Shown here: in pieces, positions 1 through 11,699 of the stretch
How the letters are laid out: every line of letters starts with the position of its first letter
How positions within the stretch are numbered: position 1 is the first letter of the stretch
Assembly (NCBI GenBank): GCA_905221605.1
Contig: CAJNDS010002225.1
Location: 324,001-388,000 of the forward strand
Source of the DNA: Symbiodinium natans
Taxonomy: Eukaryota > Sar > Dinophyceae > Suessiales > Symbiodiniaceae
DNA: 64,000 nt
Reading direction: 5' to 3'
Made by a program: the position numbers and the translations under genes
The notes under the pieces: generated by a model
The model's input: only the letters and a program-made list of their open reading frames with translations
Databases searched by the model: none
What the model was told of the DNA's origin: nothing

Positions 1-1339
1 ATTGCAGCACAACGCCGAAACTCGAGATTCATCGACACGCGTTAGGATGCCCAGTAGAGGAAGTCTGACAGCTCAAAGTCTCAAAGACGGCTCAGTGAGC
101 TCATGAAGTTACCACTTCTAGTGACATCGTGGGTGCCTTGCCGTGGCCCTCGTAGGAGAGGTGTGTAAGCTCGTGGAGCAATGTGGCCAGGATAAAGCTG
201 TAAGGGTACATCTCGACGGGATTTTGAGGATCTCGCAGCTTCAGGAAGATTGTCCCCTCGTGGTTGTAGCCTTTGTCAAGCTAGGGCCCTGTAGCGCCAC
301 ACAAAAGCTGCTGTGGAGCAAGTTCGAGTGTGGAGTCGAAGGGCTACGGTCCTGTACTAGCACGAAGCTAGGCTCTCTACTGCCGAATCCCAGGAGGTAC
401 ATCTACATTGAACCCCGAAACCCAACTCACTGACATGCTCGGAGAAAGACGAAGCACTGAATAACGCGACTCGAGGCTCCAACTACCAACTTCCAACTTT
501 TCAACCGAGGGCGGCAGCACCGGGGGCCGGGGGTCAGGGATTCGGGGAGTTGGAGAAGATACACCCGAAAATGGAAACTCGAAGATGCACCAAGCTGATG
601 TGCAAAGACCATCAAAGATGAGAGCTACAAGACTCTCTGCGAGCAATGAGTAAACTGAGTAAACGGAAGCATTACTAAAGCGCAGGCCCAGTGCCACAGC
701 CGAACCCAAAATCGAGTCTTCGGCGGAGAACGGTGCGGGAAAGGCAGGGCAGTGCGAGGCAATGCGAGGCTGTGCGAGGCAATGCGAGGCAATGCGAGGT
801 CTGCAGCGGCTGTTCTGGAAACGACACGCAACGTGGCTCCGCGTTGTCTTTGTTGTGCTACCGGAATGACCTTTAGGTGTAGCCGTACCAACCGTGACGG
901 ATCGTACTCCATTCTGTGTGAAGGTAACGAGAATCGCTCAGCTCCTAAGAGCATTGCGAAGCAGAGATTGCAGAGTGAGTGCCATGGCTGAAAAAAGATG
1001 GAAGTGAGCTGCGCAATTCTGCTTGTTTCGATAACAAACCAGTACCGTCGAATGCTGGGTCCCATGCGCTAGTGTGGGCAGGCAAGCTGAAAACTGCTGC
1101 ACACTTCGTTCCGGAGTTCTTCAAAGATGGCGGCCGGCACATCGCTTTTGAGTACTCCAAACCCAGGCCAACATGCCTGCATCGCTATGATGTGATTTCT
1201 ACTATGTTCGCTCGGATGAGATCTCTGGTATTGCATGATTTCAGGGGTATCTTGCGAAGCTTGCGAGCCCTTTCCTTGGCCCCCAACTCCCTGGAGAAAA
1301 TAACCGAGGGGGAAGGGAAAAGTCTGTTCAAACTTGCCA
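1..1339. other. No supported gene; short tandem repeat only
   Basis: Open frames of up to about 100 codons exist on both strands, but none shows a recognisable domain or convincing protein composition. The only structure I see is the 10-bp tandem repeat at 751-799. The stretch is best read as intron or intergenic DNA next to the exon candidate at 1340-1495. Confidence 0.4.
751..799. repeat. 10-bp tandem repeat (GCAATGCGAG type)
   Basis: About five imperfect copies of a 10-bp unit reading GGCAATGCGA, with one copy changed to GCTGTGCGA. It is a local minisatellite without flanking structure. Confidence 0.8.
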
Positions 1340-1495
1340 TCCGAGTGGCCCACATGCTCATCAGCAGGGTCCAATTCGCAAAGCTGCTTGATTCGCCAGC
1401 CGAACTCGCGTACGGCCGGCCAGGCGTCCCGCAAAGCGTGCCGCAAAGTTCGTCGCACTTCCCGGTCTCCTTTCCTTGGATCAGCATCAAGTTTT
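1340..1495 (-). CDS. Exon candidate, unidentified protein
   Basis: On the minus strand a frame opens just after a TTGCCAG acceptor (CAG at 1496-1498). It encodes a charged, helix-like stretch with KLDADPRKGDREVRR, then HALRDAWPAVREFGW and IKQLCELDPADEH. Composition is that of a soluble, arginine-rich protein and unlike the flanking intron-like DNA. No family is recognised. The donor is not clear, so the lower boundary is approximate. It could be a 3' exon of the gene containing the NHL exons upstream on the same strand, or a separate gene. An opposite-strand open frame covers the same bases but has no recognisable pattern. Confidence 0.35.
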
Positions 1496-1859
1496 CTGGC
1501 AACATCCAAAGGCCAGACGAGACACCCCACACAAGTTGCCATGAACAATCTCAAAAAAACACACCAGAAACGTCCCTGATTGATTTGCTTAATCGGACTC
1601 CACAAGTTTGAGGGTGCTCTGGCCGCAAAAAAAATGCCAAAGGCGTCTATTCATTCAAGGGGCTTGCAACAGCATAGTTTTCAAGGATCAAAGACAGCGC
1701 CACGAAAAAGACTTGTTTGGTTTTGGCGTAACTTAAGGCTTCCTTGCTTCTATGGTCCTGTACATGAGGTTCTATTTTCCCGTCGCACCCCATTGCTTCG
1801 CGTCTTGGTGAGGGAACACGAAGCAGCTGTGTGTGCGGCGGCACTGTGATTTGCCGAGC

Positions 1860-2310
1860 CGAGGGAGCCAAGTTCTGACGATCTCAACCACAATTCGATC
1901 CTTGGGTTGTTGCCGCTTCACGGCCGACTGATTTCCTGGCCGACGAGATGCTTCGGGAGCCGTTGAAAAACTTCAGGCAAGCAAGCCGTTGAAGTGCTTT
2001 GAAATGACATGCGCGTCACTCAACGTATCAGTTTGCACATGTTAATTACGCAACAATGTGCTCGGCACAAGGGTAAAAGCGCGCACCCATTTCCCATAAT
2101 ACCCCCAACCCCTTGGGGGGGGGGGGGGCATGCTGAAATTGTAATTTACAATTTGGGCCCCCCTGATTTGCGGCACTCCTCGGACGACAGTTGTATAATA
2201 ATTGTAAGTAAAAGCGGTTTACAATTCTGCGCCCCCTCCCCCATTTTACATTTTTAGGTGGGTGGGGGTCCCATAATGAAACTAAAAGTTACATGATCCG
2301 CTCTGCGGGA
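1860..2310. other. Low-complexity AT and C/G-run segment
   Basis: No gene is seen. It contains a G run at about 2117-2129, the short palindrome TTGTAATTTACAA, and several GGGCCCCC/GCGCCCCC blocks around TTACAATT. This may be a decayed small inverted-repeat element, but no target duplication was found. Confidence 0.3.
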
Positions 2311-2319
2311 AAACTATAC

Positions 2320-2485
2320 TTTGTGGACTGCAGCAGCCAGGAGTTCTGAATTTCCAGGCCTTCACGCATCGCTAGAGTGCAAGATGCCCTCAACCAAGTC
2401 TGGGGAAAAAAGCGCTTCCAGCAATGCTTTCCAAGCTGCAGGCCTAAACTCGAAATGGTCGTTTCAGTCGTTTCAGAGCAGCATG
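2320..2485 (-). CDS. Weak exon candidate downstream of NHL exons
   Basis: The minus frame reads through GLQLGKHCWKRFFPQTW and AMREGLEIQNSWLLQ without a stop. Hydrophobic and charged residues alternate plausibly, and it is on the same strand and just downstream of the NHL exons, so it may be a later exon of that gene. No motif confirms it, and the plus frame is also open. Confidence 0.25.
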
Positions 2486-2651
2486 GGGCCGGGTCATTGC
2501 ACGCACCGAGGCAAGCTTCAGCGTGGGGCATGCAAGGGCGAAGCTCGGAGTGCCCCAATTAAAAATTAGCAACAGCGAATAACAGCAACCTACAACATTC
2601 CTACAACATTCTACACCTACTCAGGCCTTGAGCCGCGAAGTGAGCGCGGAA

Positions 2652-2694
2652 ACATGCACAAACATGCACAAGCATGCACAAGCATGCACAAGCC
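2652..2694. repeat. 10-bp tandem repeat (RCATGCACAA)
   Basis: Four copies of a 10-bp unit, ACATGCACAA/GCATGCACAA, directly downstream (minus sense) of the last NHL exon, so probably in its intron. Confidence 0.85.
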
Positions 2695-2704
2695 AGGGTG
2701 TACG

Positions 2705-3294
2705 AAGTGGAGAAAGGCAAGGATTTCAAAGGCCGCAGCTCTAAGAATGCGATTTGTTGGCTCGTCGGAGAACACAACGTTGCCGAGACCATCCACAGCA
2801 ACGGCCTTGCTTCGAAACGGCTCGAAAAACGAAGCTTTGAGCCACTTTGAGCTACTTCGAGCCACTTTGAGCCACGTTGAGCTTATCGATTTAAGCCGCC
2901 TGCCCGTGTCTGAACACCTGCTGCCACCACCTTCGGACTTCCAACCGAAAGCCTGAGAGCGATTTCTGCCTTTGAATAGGACATAAATGTGAGACGAGTA
3001 CGGGATGAACCGAAGTAAGAGCTGCACGTGTCTCCATTTGACGAGAGCTGATACATTACCTGGATCAGGCTGGCTCGGCATAGCTCTGCGCTTGCGTACT
3101 GGCACTTCCCCTTGACCCCTCAAGCTTGAGAACTTTGAGACACCGGCAAGCCCAGTCTTGTTGGGATCTGCCACATATAAGCGCTGCCTTCTTGAGGCCG
3201 TTCTTTGTGGTGCCAAGATGTGCCAACACGTGCTAAAAAGGCACCTGTGATCATCAACGGCCAGGCCCTGAGGAAAGACCAACCTTGCATCAAA
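2705..3294 (-). CDS. NHL-repeat protein, three exons
   Basis: Three minus-strand exons each carry an NHL-repeat signature (a beta-propeller fold used for protein or RNA binding). Exon 1 (about 3294-3245) has FPQGLAVDDH and ends at CAG|GTGCC. Exon 2 (about 3184-3100) starts after AAGGCAG and encodes RLYVADPNKTGLAGVSKF. Exon 3 (about 2820-2710) encodes KAVAVDGLGNVVFSDE followed by PTNRILR, a textbook G-N-V-x-x-x-D-x-x-x-x-R-I pattern. The introns between them break the frame or add non-NHL residues. NHL propellers normally have five or six blades, so more exons should lie outside this stretch. Partner and function cannot be told. Confidence 0.6.
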
Positions 3295-3309
3295 AATCGA
3301 AAGCAAGAG

Positions 3310-5570
3310 CTGGCACTGGCAATCCGCTGGCTCTTGTCGCTGGAAAATACCTAGCAGACCTAGCAGTCTTCGTAGATTCGTTCAGCTCCTGCTTGTTTGT
3401 TCAGAGCAAGGATTGGCAAGGATGCCACGCATTGCCACGTGCTCTGGGCCCGGTGACTCTGACTGGATGAGAGTCCGGAAGGCCTCGCTCGTTTTGAACG
3501 GGGTGACGGGGTGTGCTCTTTGGGAAAGAGGGGGGCCTGGAAAGCTGCTAACTGTAAGCTGAGCTTTCATGCTTAGATGGGCCCCTGCTCCCCCTCCAGA
3601 TCTGTTTCATACGAGAACCGCCGGCTTCACTCCTCTGATTTTGAAGGGTTTAAGAGATAGTCACGCACAAGCCCAACTCCAACTCATCCCAACTGCAAAA
3701 CCACTCCCTCCGTGCACAGAACATGCTACCAATTGGGCGACTTGCGGGAAGGGGGTCTGGCATTACATGCAAATGCAGGTTTGTCAGCAACGAACGCTTC
3801 GAACAAAAACGCCTGCGAGGGCCATGACAACAAAACGCACATAGAACGAAGGAAAATGCTCTGCGCGGACGGCGCGGACAGTGCCGACCATTCTCGTGGA
3901 TTCGGCTTGAGCTAGCTGAAGAAAGGCACCCCCTGTGGGAACCAAAAATTACCAGTTGCCGCTCTTGTTGCCGGTATGTTATTCGAGACCCTCACCAAGG
4001 TTTGGGAGCATACTGGCACATACGACCAGAACCCTACAAACTTCATGTTAACCTCATATTTATAAACATCCCCGCAATTTAGGAATCCGGACCCCGGAAC
4101 TCAACTATAAACCCCCCCTCAATTAAGGAATCCCGGCCGAGGGCCCCCTTTTTTGGGCGGGGGGGAGGGGTTCCAATAGAGAATTGCCCTTCTGAAGCGA
4201 TTGCCCGGGCCTTACAGCCTTGCCCCCCCCCCATTGAGGGGGGAAACAAAAATCAATTGAGACGGGGGGACGGGAGGGGGGGGACGGGGTTATTAAAGCG
4301 AGGTCAACATTACAAGCTAAACCACTCTGGTGGTCAGCCCTTACTAAATTGCAATGGACGGGTTGTTTACAAGGAGCCAGCGGTGACAGCAATTGAGTCC
4401 CAACATGGGCAGTTGAGGAGAAGCACAGTCTCTGAAAAGTCTCCGTACAACTTGGGCACTTTCTGGTTTTAGAAGCCTAGAATCTGCGGTTGTCCGGGTG
4501 TAGCTTTTACAGGTGCACTGGCCCCCTGATTCTACGACCTCAGGAGCAACCCTACTGTCATCCCGCAAAATTGTGCATACAGCTTGTCTTCCGGCACCGA
4601 GGGAACCATGGCTCCAGCAGACACTTTACGTCACCAGCTGATGGGGCAAGCTGGTGGCAAACACACTGCAAGTGGTGTCATACTTGTAGCTTGTCACGAT
4701 TTCTGCAAGTCCTTAGATGATGGATACAGGGAGAACGAGTGTGTGTGTGTGTGCATGTGAAGGAAGGGAAGAACATATTGCCACGCTTCGGGGGGGACAG
4801 GTGTGTTTCGGAGGGTCTCCAACCTCCTCGTCCCCCTGCTAACAGCGAGAAAAAAAAACTGCACCTGCATCATCCTGCAGACTTGGACGGACGGTACACA
4901 CACACATACATGCAGCACCCCTGTTTTTCAACACGGAACACTCAACCAGTCGCCCGCCGCCTGCCCGTCTGCTGTGGCTGGCGACCCATCTGCCGGGAGC
5001 TTCAAGTAGGCAACATCTGGCACGAGCCGATGCGCAGCATTTCAGGATCTCAACATTTTATGGTAACAGGGCAATCAGCAGCATACGATAGCATACGTTT
5101 GTTGACGGCTTGGCAAGACTTAGCTTAGCAGCATGCTTGAAGCTGAGGCTTGGGCGACCATTCAGAGGAGACGATGCGATCAGAAACTTTTGTGATTCTC
5201 CGAAGCTCGAAACTCCTGACCAGCCCACGTTCACAGGCGTTGCACTTGGCATCTGTGTCCGTGTGGATGCGGGCTAACTGGCCTGGCAAGTTGGTAAGTA
5301 GAGCAAAGACGATGCAGTTGATTCGGCACCGCATTCAACTAGTCAACGGGGTTACCTCAAGCGCAAAATGCGCAAAATTCTCGGAGCCTGGTTCTTGACA
5401 TGGACACTGTGTCTTGCACATTAATCAGCTACTCACAAGGCTTCCATCTTATTTTCCGTCCCCGCCACAGTACACTGACGCAGATGCTGGGTTTGGTATC
5501 GCCTCAGCTGCCAAATCCAGGTTCTGACAAGCGTTGGGCAACCTGAGAGGGCTCCGGGGCTCAGCACCAG
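3310..5570. other. Intron or intergenic stretch, no gene supported
   Basis: Only unconvincing open frames. At 4040-4270 there is a possible small element: two near copies of CAATTTAGGAATCCGG/CAATTAAGGAATCCCG followed by G and C runs. A short TG run lies at 4739-4752. Around 5150-5290 the plus frame is open but carries no recognisable pattern. Confidence 0.35.
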
Positions 5571-5574
5571 GCCG

Positions 5575-7887
5575 TCAGAAGGGGCCACATGGTCTCTCAA
5601 CCTTCATGATCCTCGAGCCACCAGTGTCGAGAAATGCTCGGTGAAGAACTTCGCGCGGCCCATCACACAGGGCACTGAGGCCGGCAATGTGTTGCGAGCA
5701 AACACATGCCTGCAGATCCCTCGACTGAGCTGCACGACTGCCGCTCAAGCTTTTCGATGGTGAAAAGCAATGAACACTTGGCACTTTGTGCACAAGAGTA
5801 TCCAATGCTGTCGGAGTGAGACTGGCCTTGCTGTCCCGACACCCCCATATAGCTGCGGCAGTGGCATAGCCGAGGTACTAAATTCTATTAGGCTCTGCAA
5901 GCGTGCTTGTGCCTTCATAGGCACTGAATAGGAACCAACATAGTTTTCAGGCAGCCGAGCTGAAACGCTCTAGACTGGCCTCCGGGAACAGCCAACGAGC
6001 CAATGTTCATTAGCATTAGCAACTGGTGCAGATCAAGCACTAGCCCAGACTGGCTGGCACTGCCGTACAAAGTCGAGCTGCTTCAGCGCTGGAACGTTTG
6101 GCGACGCAGGTCCTGCAAGACCATCTGCACAGAGCATGCAAACCAAAAAGCAAAGGTGTCTCGGGCTCGACTTCGTTACACTGACCGGCTGCACCGGTTC
6201 AAAGCCCGCATCGGTCCAAGTTCTTCTGAGGAACGCGTAGTTTCCTGGACAGGAAGATGCTGGGCGTCACGGATGGTGCGACCCAAGCAAGAACGGAAGC
6301 ATCTGGTCTGGCGCACGTCTGTGTGACCATGAGGTTTGTGATAGCCTCCCAGGTCAAACATGGTCAAACTTAACATGGCAGTTACATGGCAGTTGCGTCG
6401 CAGTTCTGGGCAGTTGTAGGGCAGTCTTGGCATCCTTCTGGTGGGGTCCAGAAAAAGAGGGGGGGTGCACGGAATTCAATGATCTGGGGACGTCGACGAC
6501 CTGCCGGAATCATTTTTACGATTGGAATGATTGGCCGCATCTGACAGGTTCGGCGTGCGTCTGCTGGCCGAAGGATGTTCTTGCGTTTACATTCGTGAGC
6601 CTCCTAGTCTCAAAAAAAAGGCTCCCCTGGTTTCCCAAAACACCCATTCCAAGGAGTCGTTCTTGCTGAGGCGTCAGAACGGACGCTCCCCCGATGAGTG
6701 GAGACCAATGAGAGAACTTGTTTGCAGGACTGTTTTTGTGACGTGATTTCGTGTCTAGGACGGCGAATGGACATGCTTATCCGTTCGTGCAGTGTAGCCT
6801 CTTGCATGCAGTCATGAACGCCTGAAAAATCAGCCGCCAGCAGAACCTCAACGTACATGGGCCAGGGAAGCGTCTGCGTTTCAAGATGAAGTGGAGCGAT
6901 ATTGTTGGCGGAATGAGGGCCTCCTGACAACCCCCCTACCCCCCGCAACATTCCAACATGAGGGAGCAAAGTGGTTGCTGAACAATGACTAAGGACCTAA
7001 ATGATTCTTAGGGTAGCCCGTACATGGCAGTTGCATGGCAGTTGCGTGACAGTAGCTTGGCAGTTGCATCATGGCAGTTGCATGGCGAATGTAATGGCAG
7101 TTTCATGGCAAATTCATGGTAGCTGGCCGGTCGGCTGGGGTAGAGGCCTTCTGAAGCGCGCGGACCATCTCTGGGCTGGAGACCTGCACCTCTGCTTTGC
7201 TGCTTGGCTTTCGACCAAATGTGAACTCCGGCACTTGCCTCCGCCATCGTTGATTGCCGAAGGACCTTGCTAGCATTCCGTGCGGACAAACGTGGGCCAC
7301 GTTTCACAACAAAATCCGACGAGTACTGGTTGGTGCGAGCATGAAGCCTCCGGTTTCTGTTGTTTCGCTTGGTAAACAGTCGTGCGACAGCAGCTACTAC
7401 GCTACTACGCTCCTACACAGCGTCCTGTCAAGGCCTGAGACATGGGCGTAAAGCAAGCATGGTCCCGCTTTGCTGCAGCGGACGGAATGCCTCTTGATTC
7501 ACAGCAGTGGCGAATGAAAAGTCGAATAGAAATTGCTGCCCCAGTGCTGCCAAAAATTGCTTCGACAATCTTCACGACTTGCCGAAGTGAGCCTTTGGTT
7601 CTGCGATGCGACGTGCTCCAGGCCGAACATGCAACCAGGCGAGAAGACCTGGCAAGAAAACTGCGACACACTGCGCGACACATTGCGACAAAGCAGGCTT
7701 AGAATCTTAGAAGTTCCTGGAAGAAAGCATGAAGAGCCCCTGTCGCAGGTCCGAAGTTCCCCAGCACCAGCGAGCGGAGAGGCTGAGACAACGCAGCGCG
7801 GTAGCTGCGGAGACATCTGAGAACATCAAGGCAGTCACCCCCGAGCTTCAAAAGGGCGGAGAATTTGTTTATGCTTCCTTGGAACAC
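5575..7887 (-). CDS. Unidentified multi-exon gene (six exon candidates)
   Basis: Six minus-strand stretches look protein-coding. In transcript order: 7887-7700, starting after a CTAG acceptor, with CLDVLRCLRSYRAALSQP; about 7630-7440 with VVKIVEAIFGSTGAAISIR; about 7235-7110 with EFTFGRKPSSKAEVQV; 6923-6770, acceptor TTGTCAG, with LETQTLPWPMYVEVLL; about 6320-6180; and about 5760-5580 with DGPREVLHRAFLDTGGSR. They have mixed polar and hydrophobic composition, no transmembrane segment and no family I recognise. Junction phases were not all resolved, so membership in one gene is inferred from strand and spacing. The introns contain the CATGGCAGTTG repeats described separately. Confidence 0.4.
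6373..6431. repeat. CATGGCAGTTG-type 11-bp repeat, copy cluster 1
   Basis: About four degenerate copies of an 11-bp unit (ACATGGCAGTT, GTCGCAGTTCT, GGGCAGTTGTA, GGGCAGTC). The same unit recurs at 7021-7120. Confidence 0.7.
7021..7120. repeat. CATGGCAGTTG-type 11-bp repeat, copy cluster 2
   Basis: Eight or nine degenerate copies of CATGGCAGTTG. It lies just below the exon candidate at 7235-7110 and partly overlaps its lower end. The unit matches cluster 1 about 600 bp away. Confidence 0.8.
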
Positions 7888-7889
7888 CT

Positions 7890-8820
7890 AGATTTGTCTG
7901 GAATTTCATGAAAGTTTAAGAGGCAAGTCTACATTTCTCTTCAATTTCATAAGAGTTTCACACGAAAACCCGGATTTCTCGTGAATTTGATCAGAAATTC
8001 GCCTCGGCTTCCTGCCGAGAAGCATCTGGAACAAGCAGACCCGGATCCGGTCTCATTCGCCCGAACCCAACCCCCCGCCCTGTGCGCCCCCCCCCCCCCC
8101 CCCCCTGAAAACTCATTGAGCCTTGTGTGACCCCCCTTAAACCACGCCCCTGTGGGACGGCCTGGAGGCGTCATCTCCACATACTGCATGCTCAGGGCCA
8201 GGAGGACCGGTGAAAGGGCGCCAGGACCAGGGACAGGGATTAGGGGACCAGGGGACCATGTAAATAATGCGCCAAAAAAAAGTACTAAAAAAAACAGGCC
8301 ACCCCCTCAAAAATTCACAAATGCTGAGGTATCTTTCAGAATTCTTTCACAAACCGACACAACATCGTGGCTTCCCTAATGTGTCTAAGGCCGCCTTCCT
8401 ATGAAATACTAGAAAGTGTCTTCAAGTTTTCAAGGGTCTGCGAAATACAAAGGAGCGTGTGATACACATGAGAAGCGATCAAGCTATCAGCAGACAACTC
8501 TTACATTGGCAACTAGGCCCAAGCTCTGCCGATGAACCGAGCGACTTTAAGACGAAATCGAAATTGAAGGTTGACATGCATTCATTCATTTATTCTTTTC
8601 CGCACCTCGCAAGGGGAGAGGGGCGGGGTTGAATAAAAACCTTCATCATCATCCTTCATCATTCATCCTAAGACCTGATGTGCCCCCCAATGCATCCCTG
8701 AATCCAGTAAGAACGTGCGAGCCCACCAGAAGCGTCTTGACCTTGACACCTGCCAGCTAATGTCTGAACACGAACGGCAGCGAGATGGGGGCAACAGGAA
8801 TGATGCTCAGCCCCACCATG
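7890..8820. other. No gene seen; poly-C run and AT-rich tail
   Basis: Contains 19 consecutive C at 8087-8105 and a purine/pyrimidine-rich block with CTTCATCATCATCC at 8640-8665. No coding pattern is supported. Confidence 0.45.
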
Positions 8821-8824
8821 CTGT

Positions 8825-8825
8825 T

Positions 8826-8904
<79 letters not shown>

Positions 8905-8964
8905 GCATACATAGCCCCCCCCGAAGGGAAGGCCGCCCCCAGAATCGCGCCAAGTCCGACGATC

Positions 8965-9049
<85 letters not shown>

Positions 9050-9067
9050 GCTCTCTCTTTCTCTCTA

Positions 9068-9117
<50 letters not shown>

Positions 9118-9198
9118 CCTTGCTCTCTCTCTTTCTCTCTCCTTCCTGTTCTGCACGCTGAACAGCCCCCCCCCCCCTCTCTTCTTGTTTTCGTTCTT

Positions 9199-9239
<41 letters not shown>

Positions 9240-9245
9240 TCTCAC
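8825..9245. repeat. (CT)n / (CTCTTT)n polypyrimidine microsatellite
   Basis: About 420 bp, almost pure pyrimidine on the plus strand. It has three (CT)n blocks separated by two unique spacers (8905-8965 and 9146-9200) and a middle block of CTCTCTTT units. Long open frames across it (Ser-Leu or Arg-Glu repeats) are artefacts of the repeat. Confidence 0.95.
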
Positions 9246-9809
9246 TCTCACTCTCGCACCAGCATACTTCTCTCACACCATGCCTGCCATGTTGGCAGCC
9301 TGCGTTTGAACCTGGACTCCGAAACAGCACCACGACAGTTGCATCTCTGCTGCTAGTAGCCCTGAAAGCCTGATGCACCTGCGCGCTGTAAACTGTAGCA
9401 AGATCGCACTTGGAGCACCTGCCTCTGACAGATCTGGGTTGTCCGCGCTACCTGTCGGGTTCTGCTGTCAAAGGCAGCACTGTCAGGACTCTGGCGGACG
9501 CAAGTGTTCCTAGAGGTCCCTAGCACTGCAAACCCTGGGGCGTGAATGGACCTTCGTGGCCAGCACTGTGTACTCTCGAAGGCAGGTGTGCACTTGAGGC
9601 GTTCTTTTCTCTCGGGAAGATGCATACCCCCAATCTGCTTTCCGCATCCTGGAGGGCTGAGAGAAGATTTCATGATAACTCACCGTCGTGAATTCCGTCA
9701 AATTCATGAGGCAGAAACATCGACGACGACAATCTGGAAAGCAGAGGAGCTTTCGAGCTGCCGCTGACGTGGCAGCTTGAACGGTACTCCTGTTTTATCA
9801 ACATCTTCA

Positions 9810-11690
9810 TGCCTCCTGGCATTTCCAGTAACACGTGCTTGATTCGTAGCTTGAATCCTCCCCGTCGTCAGGTAGAAAGGCAAGACAGGTTCTGTCATCT
9901 TTCATTTCTGGAAGGCAAGGTTCATGTTGGCAATGAAGGCAAGGGCGAAGCACGTGCATTTTGTCCACCAAAAGCGGCTTCTTCATCTGATTCTTCTTGG
10001 GGGGACGCGACTTGCGAGAGCGGCCTCTGCTGCTGCTCTCCACTCTTTGCCTATCTTTGCCTACTCGCCCTGCGGATCTTCTCAAGTCGACCTTTCATCT
10101 GCTCTCCGACAAAGTGCACCTCCATGAGTGCCTCTTCCGGCTGTCGGTTCTCTACATCGAGTGGACCTTCTTCTGCTGCACCAATATGCCCATTCAGCCT
10201 CTGGTGTGTTGATGCACCTCTTCTGCGGGACCCTCCTCACCTCTGGCGATACTAGACATGGGAACGAGCCCTTGGCCCGTGGCAGCTACAGATCCTGAAC
10301 AGAGCCGAATGCACCTGCAGAGTTCAGCAAGCCCACAGCCCAAACATCAGCATGCGCACTGTGTGCGCCTGCCAGAACCTGCCGAACCGAATCGGCCTTT
10401 TTCATGTGACCACAGATGATGGTGCACTTTGGCCGGCTTTGCAGCTGCTTGTCGACATCAGTTTTGGCACTTCCTAACTGCAAAGGTTATGCCATAATCA
10501 CATTAGCTCGGATGGATCAGATGGGGCGGCTGACAGGTTGAAAGATTTGTGGGCCAAGATCCCGATAGAGCTGCTCCTGAGATTGTGCGGGTGTACTGCG
10601 AATGACTGTTGAAACTGTATAAAAACTATAAACTACAAACAGAGGCAAGAGGCGTCATGCTCGGTGAAGACCTTGGGAGAGCACTCTCAAGCTACTTCAT
10701 TCATCTTAATTCTATTCACATTGGCATGCATTGGTGCCTTGGTGCCCTGTTGGAGAGAGGCGGAGCTTTGAAAGCACAGATGGCACACAAACCTCCTGCA
10801 AGCTTCGTTGCACCCGCGTGGCATCGAAGACAATGGTGGAGATGGAGGCCATGTTGTCGGGATCCTGCAGCCACCTTTTTGGGCACTTGTTGAACAGCGC
10901 CTGTTGTCCTATCATGCGGAGTCCGCTGCACTATGCAGGCCTGTGCACAGCTGTGAGTGCTACTTCTGCAGCTTCGCGGGCAGGGTACCCAAAGAGGCCA
11001 GTGGAAATACAGCAAAATGCAACCTCCAACGCGCTCCAATACATACTGCAAGAGTGCTGCAACATGATATGACTGCCATTGACTGCCCTGCATGCCACTT
11101 CGCAGAGGACAAGAGTATGCAAGCGCATGCCAGATACAACTTCCGAGCGGCGCTGCTAAGCCCGGCATCCCGGACTGCATCCAGACAGTTTGTGTAGGCC
11201 AGTCGAAGCTGTTCGCTTGAGAGGCTGGAAGGACGGGAACCTCGGTCTATCGGCAATGTTCAGTCGAGCCATGGAAGCGGAATCACCAACTCAATTGGTA
11301 CATGTCCAACTTCTTTCTGAGTTTGTGTGAATTTCAACTTCTGAGCTTCGAAAGCGCTCTGAGGCTCGTTCCAGGTGAAACCTGAGGACCTGTAATGTGC
11401 AGCACCGCCTTTGCCGGCAAGTGGTACGCTTTCGTCAGCAGCGGCATCCTCGACATCTTCAATTGTCTTCAATCACGCTTCGATTTGTCAATCACACGTC
11501 CATCACGCTTCAAACTGTGAACATATCGAACAAAGCAAAAGCCTTTCTGCTCTCCCTGCTGCTCTCTGCCGGAGCACGTGCCAGGCAAGAGCTTTCCCTG
11601 TCGCTGCTCCATGCACTTCCTGCACTCGCTTCGCAGCCTAGGGCCCGCCGCGCGGTGCAGCACGTTGTCGATGCCTTGAGAACGACCCAC
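9810..11690 (-). CDS. Unidentified multi-exon gene, acidic N-terminal exon
   Basis: The minus strand carries several coding-like stretches. At 11472-11263 a frame begins at an ATG, MKTIEDVEDAAADESVP, and continues through AHYRSSGFTWNEP to VPIELVIPLPW. Candidates then follow at about 10850-10760 (ISTIVFDATRVQRSLQE between a CTGCAG acceptor and a GAG|GTTTGT donor), 10480-10290 (QLQSRPKCTIICGHMKKADS, then VWAVGLLNSAGAF), 10225-10090 (EGPLDVENRQPEEALMEV and GEQMKGRLEKI) and 10010-9815. A further stretch at 11690-11510 could be an upstream exon. No family is recognised and there is no transmembrane segment. Grouping into one gene is inferred from strand and spacing. Confidence 0.4.
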
Positions 11691-11699
11691 AAAAGAAAG

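Noticed and set aside
979-1611. 210-codon plus-strand ORF as a gene
   Set aside because: Composition is less protein-like than the minus-strand reading of the same bases, and no motif or neighbouring plus exon exists.
2830-2885. TTTGAGCCAC repeat as spliced-leader tandem
   Set aside because: It lacks the TTTTGGCTCAAG core and is a simple local repeat.
8668-9378. 236-codon Arg/Glu-rich frame
   Set aside because: It is translation of the (CT)n microsatellite.
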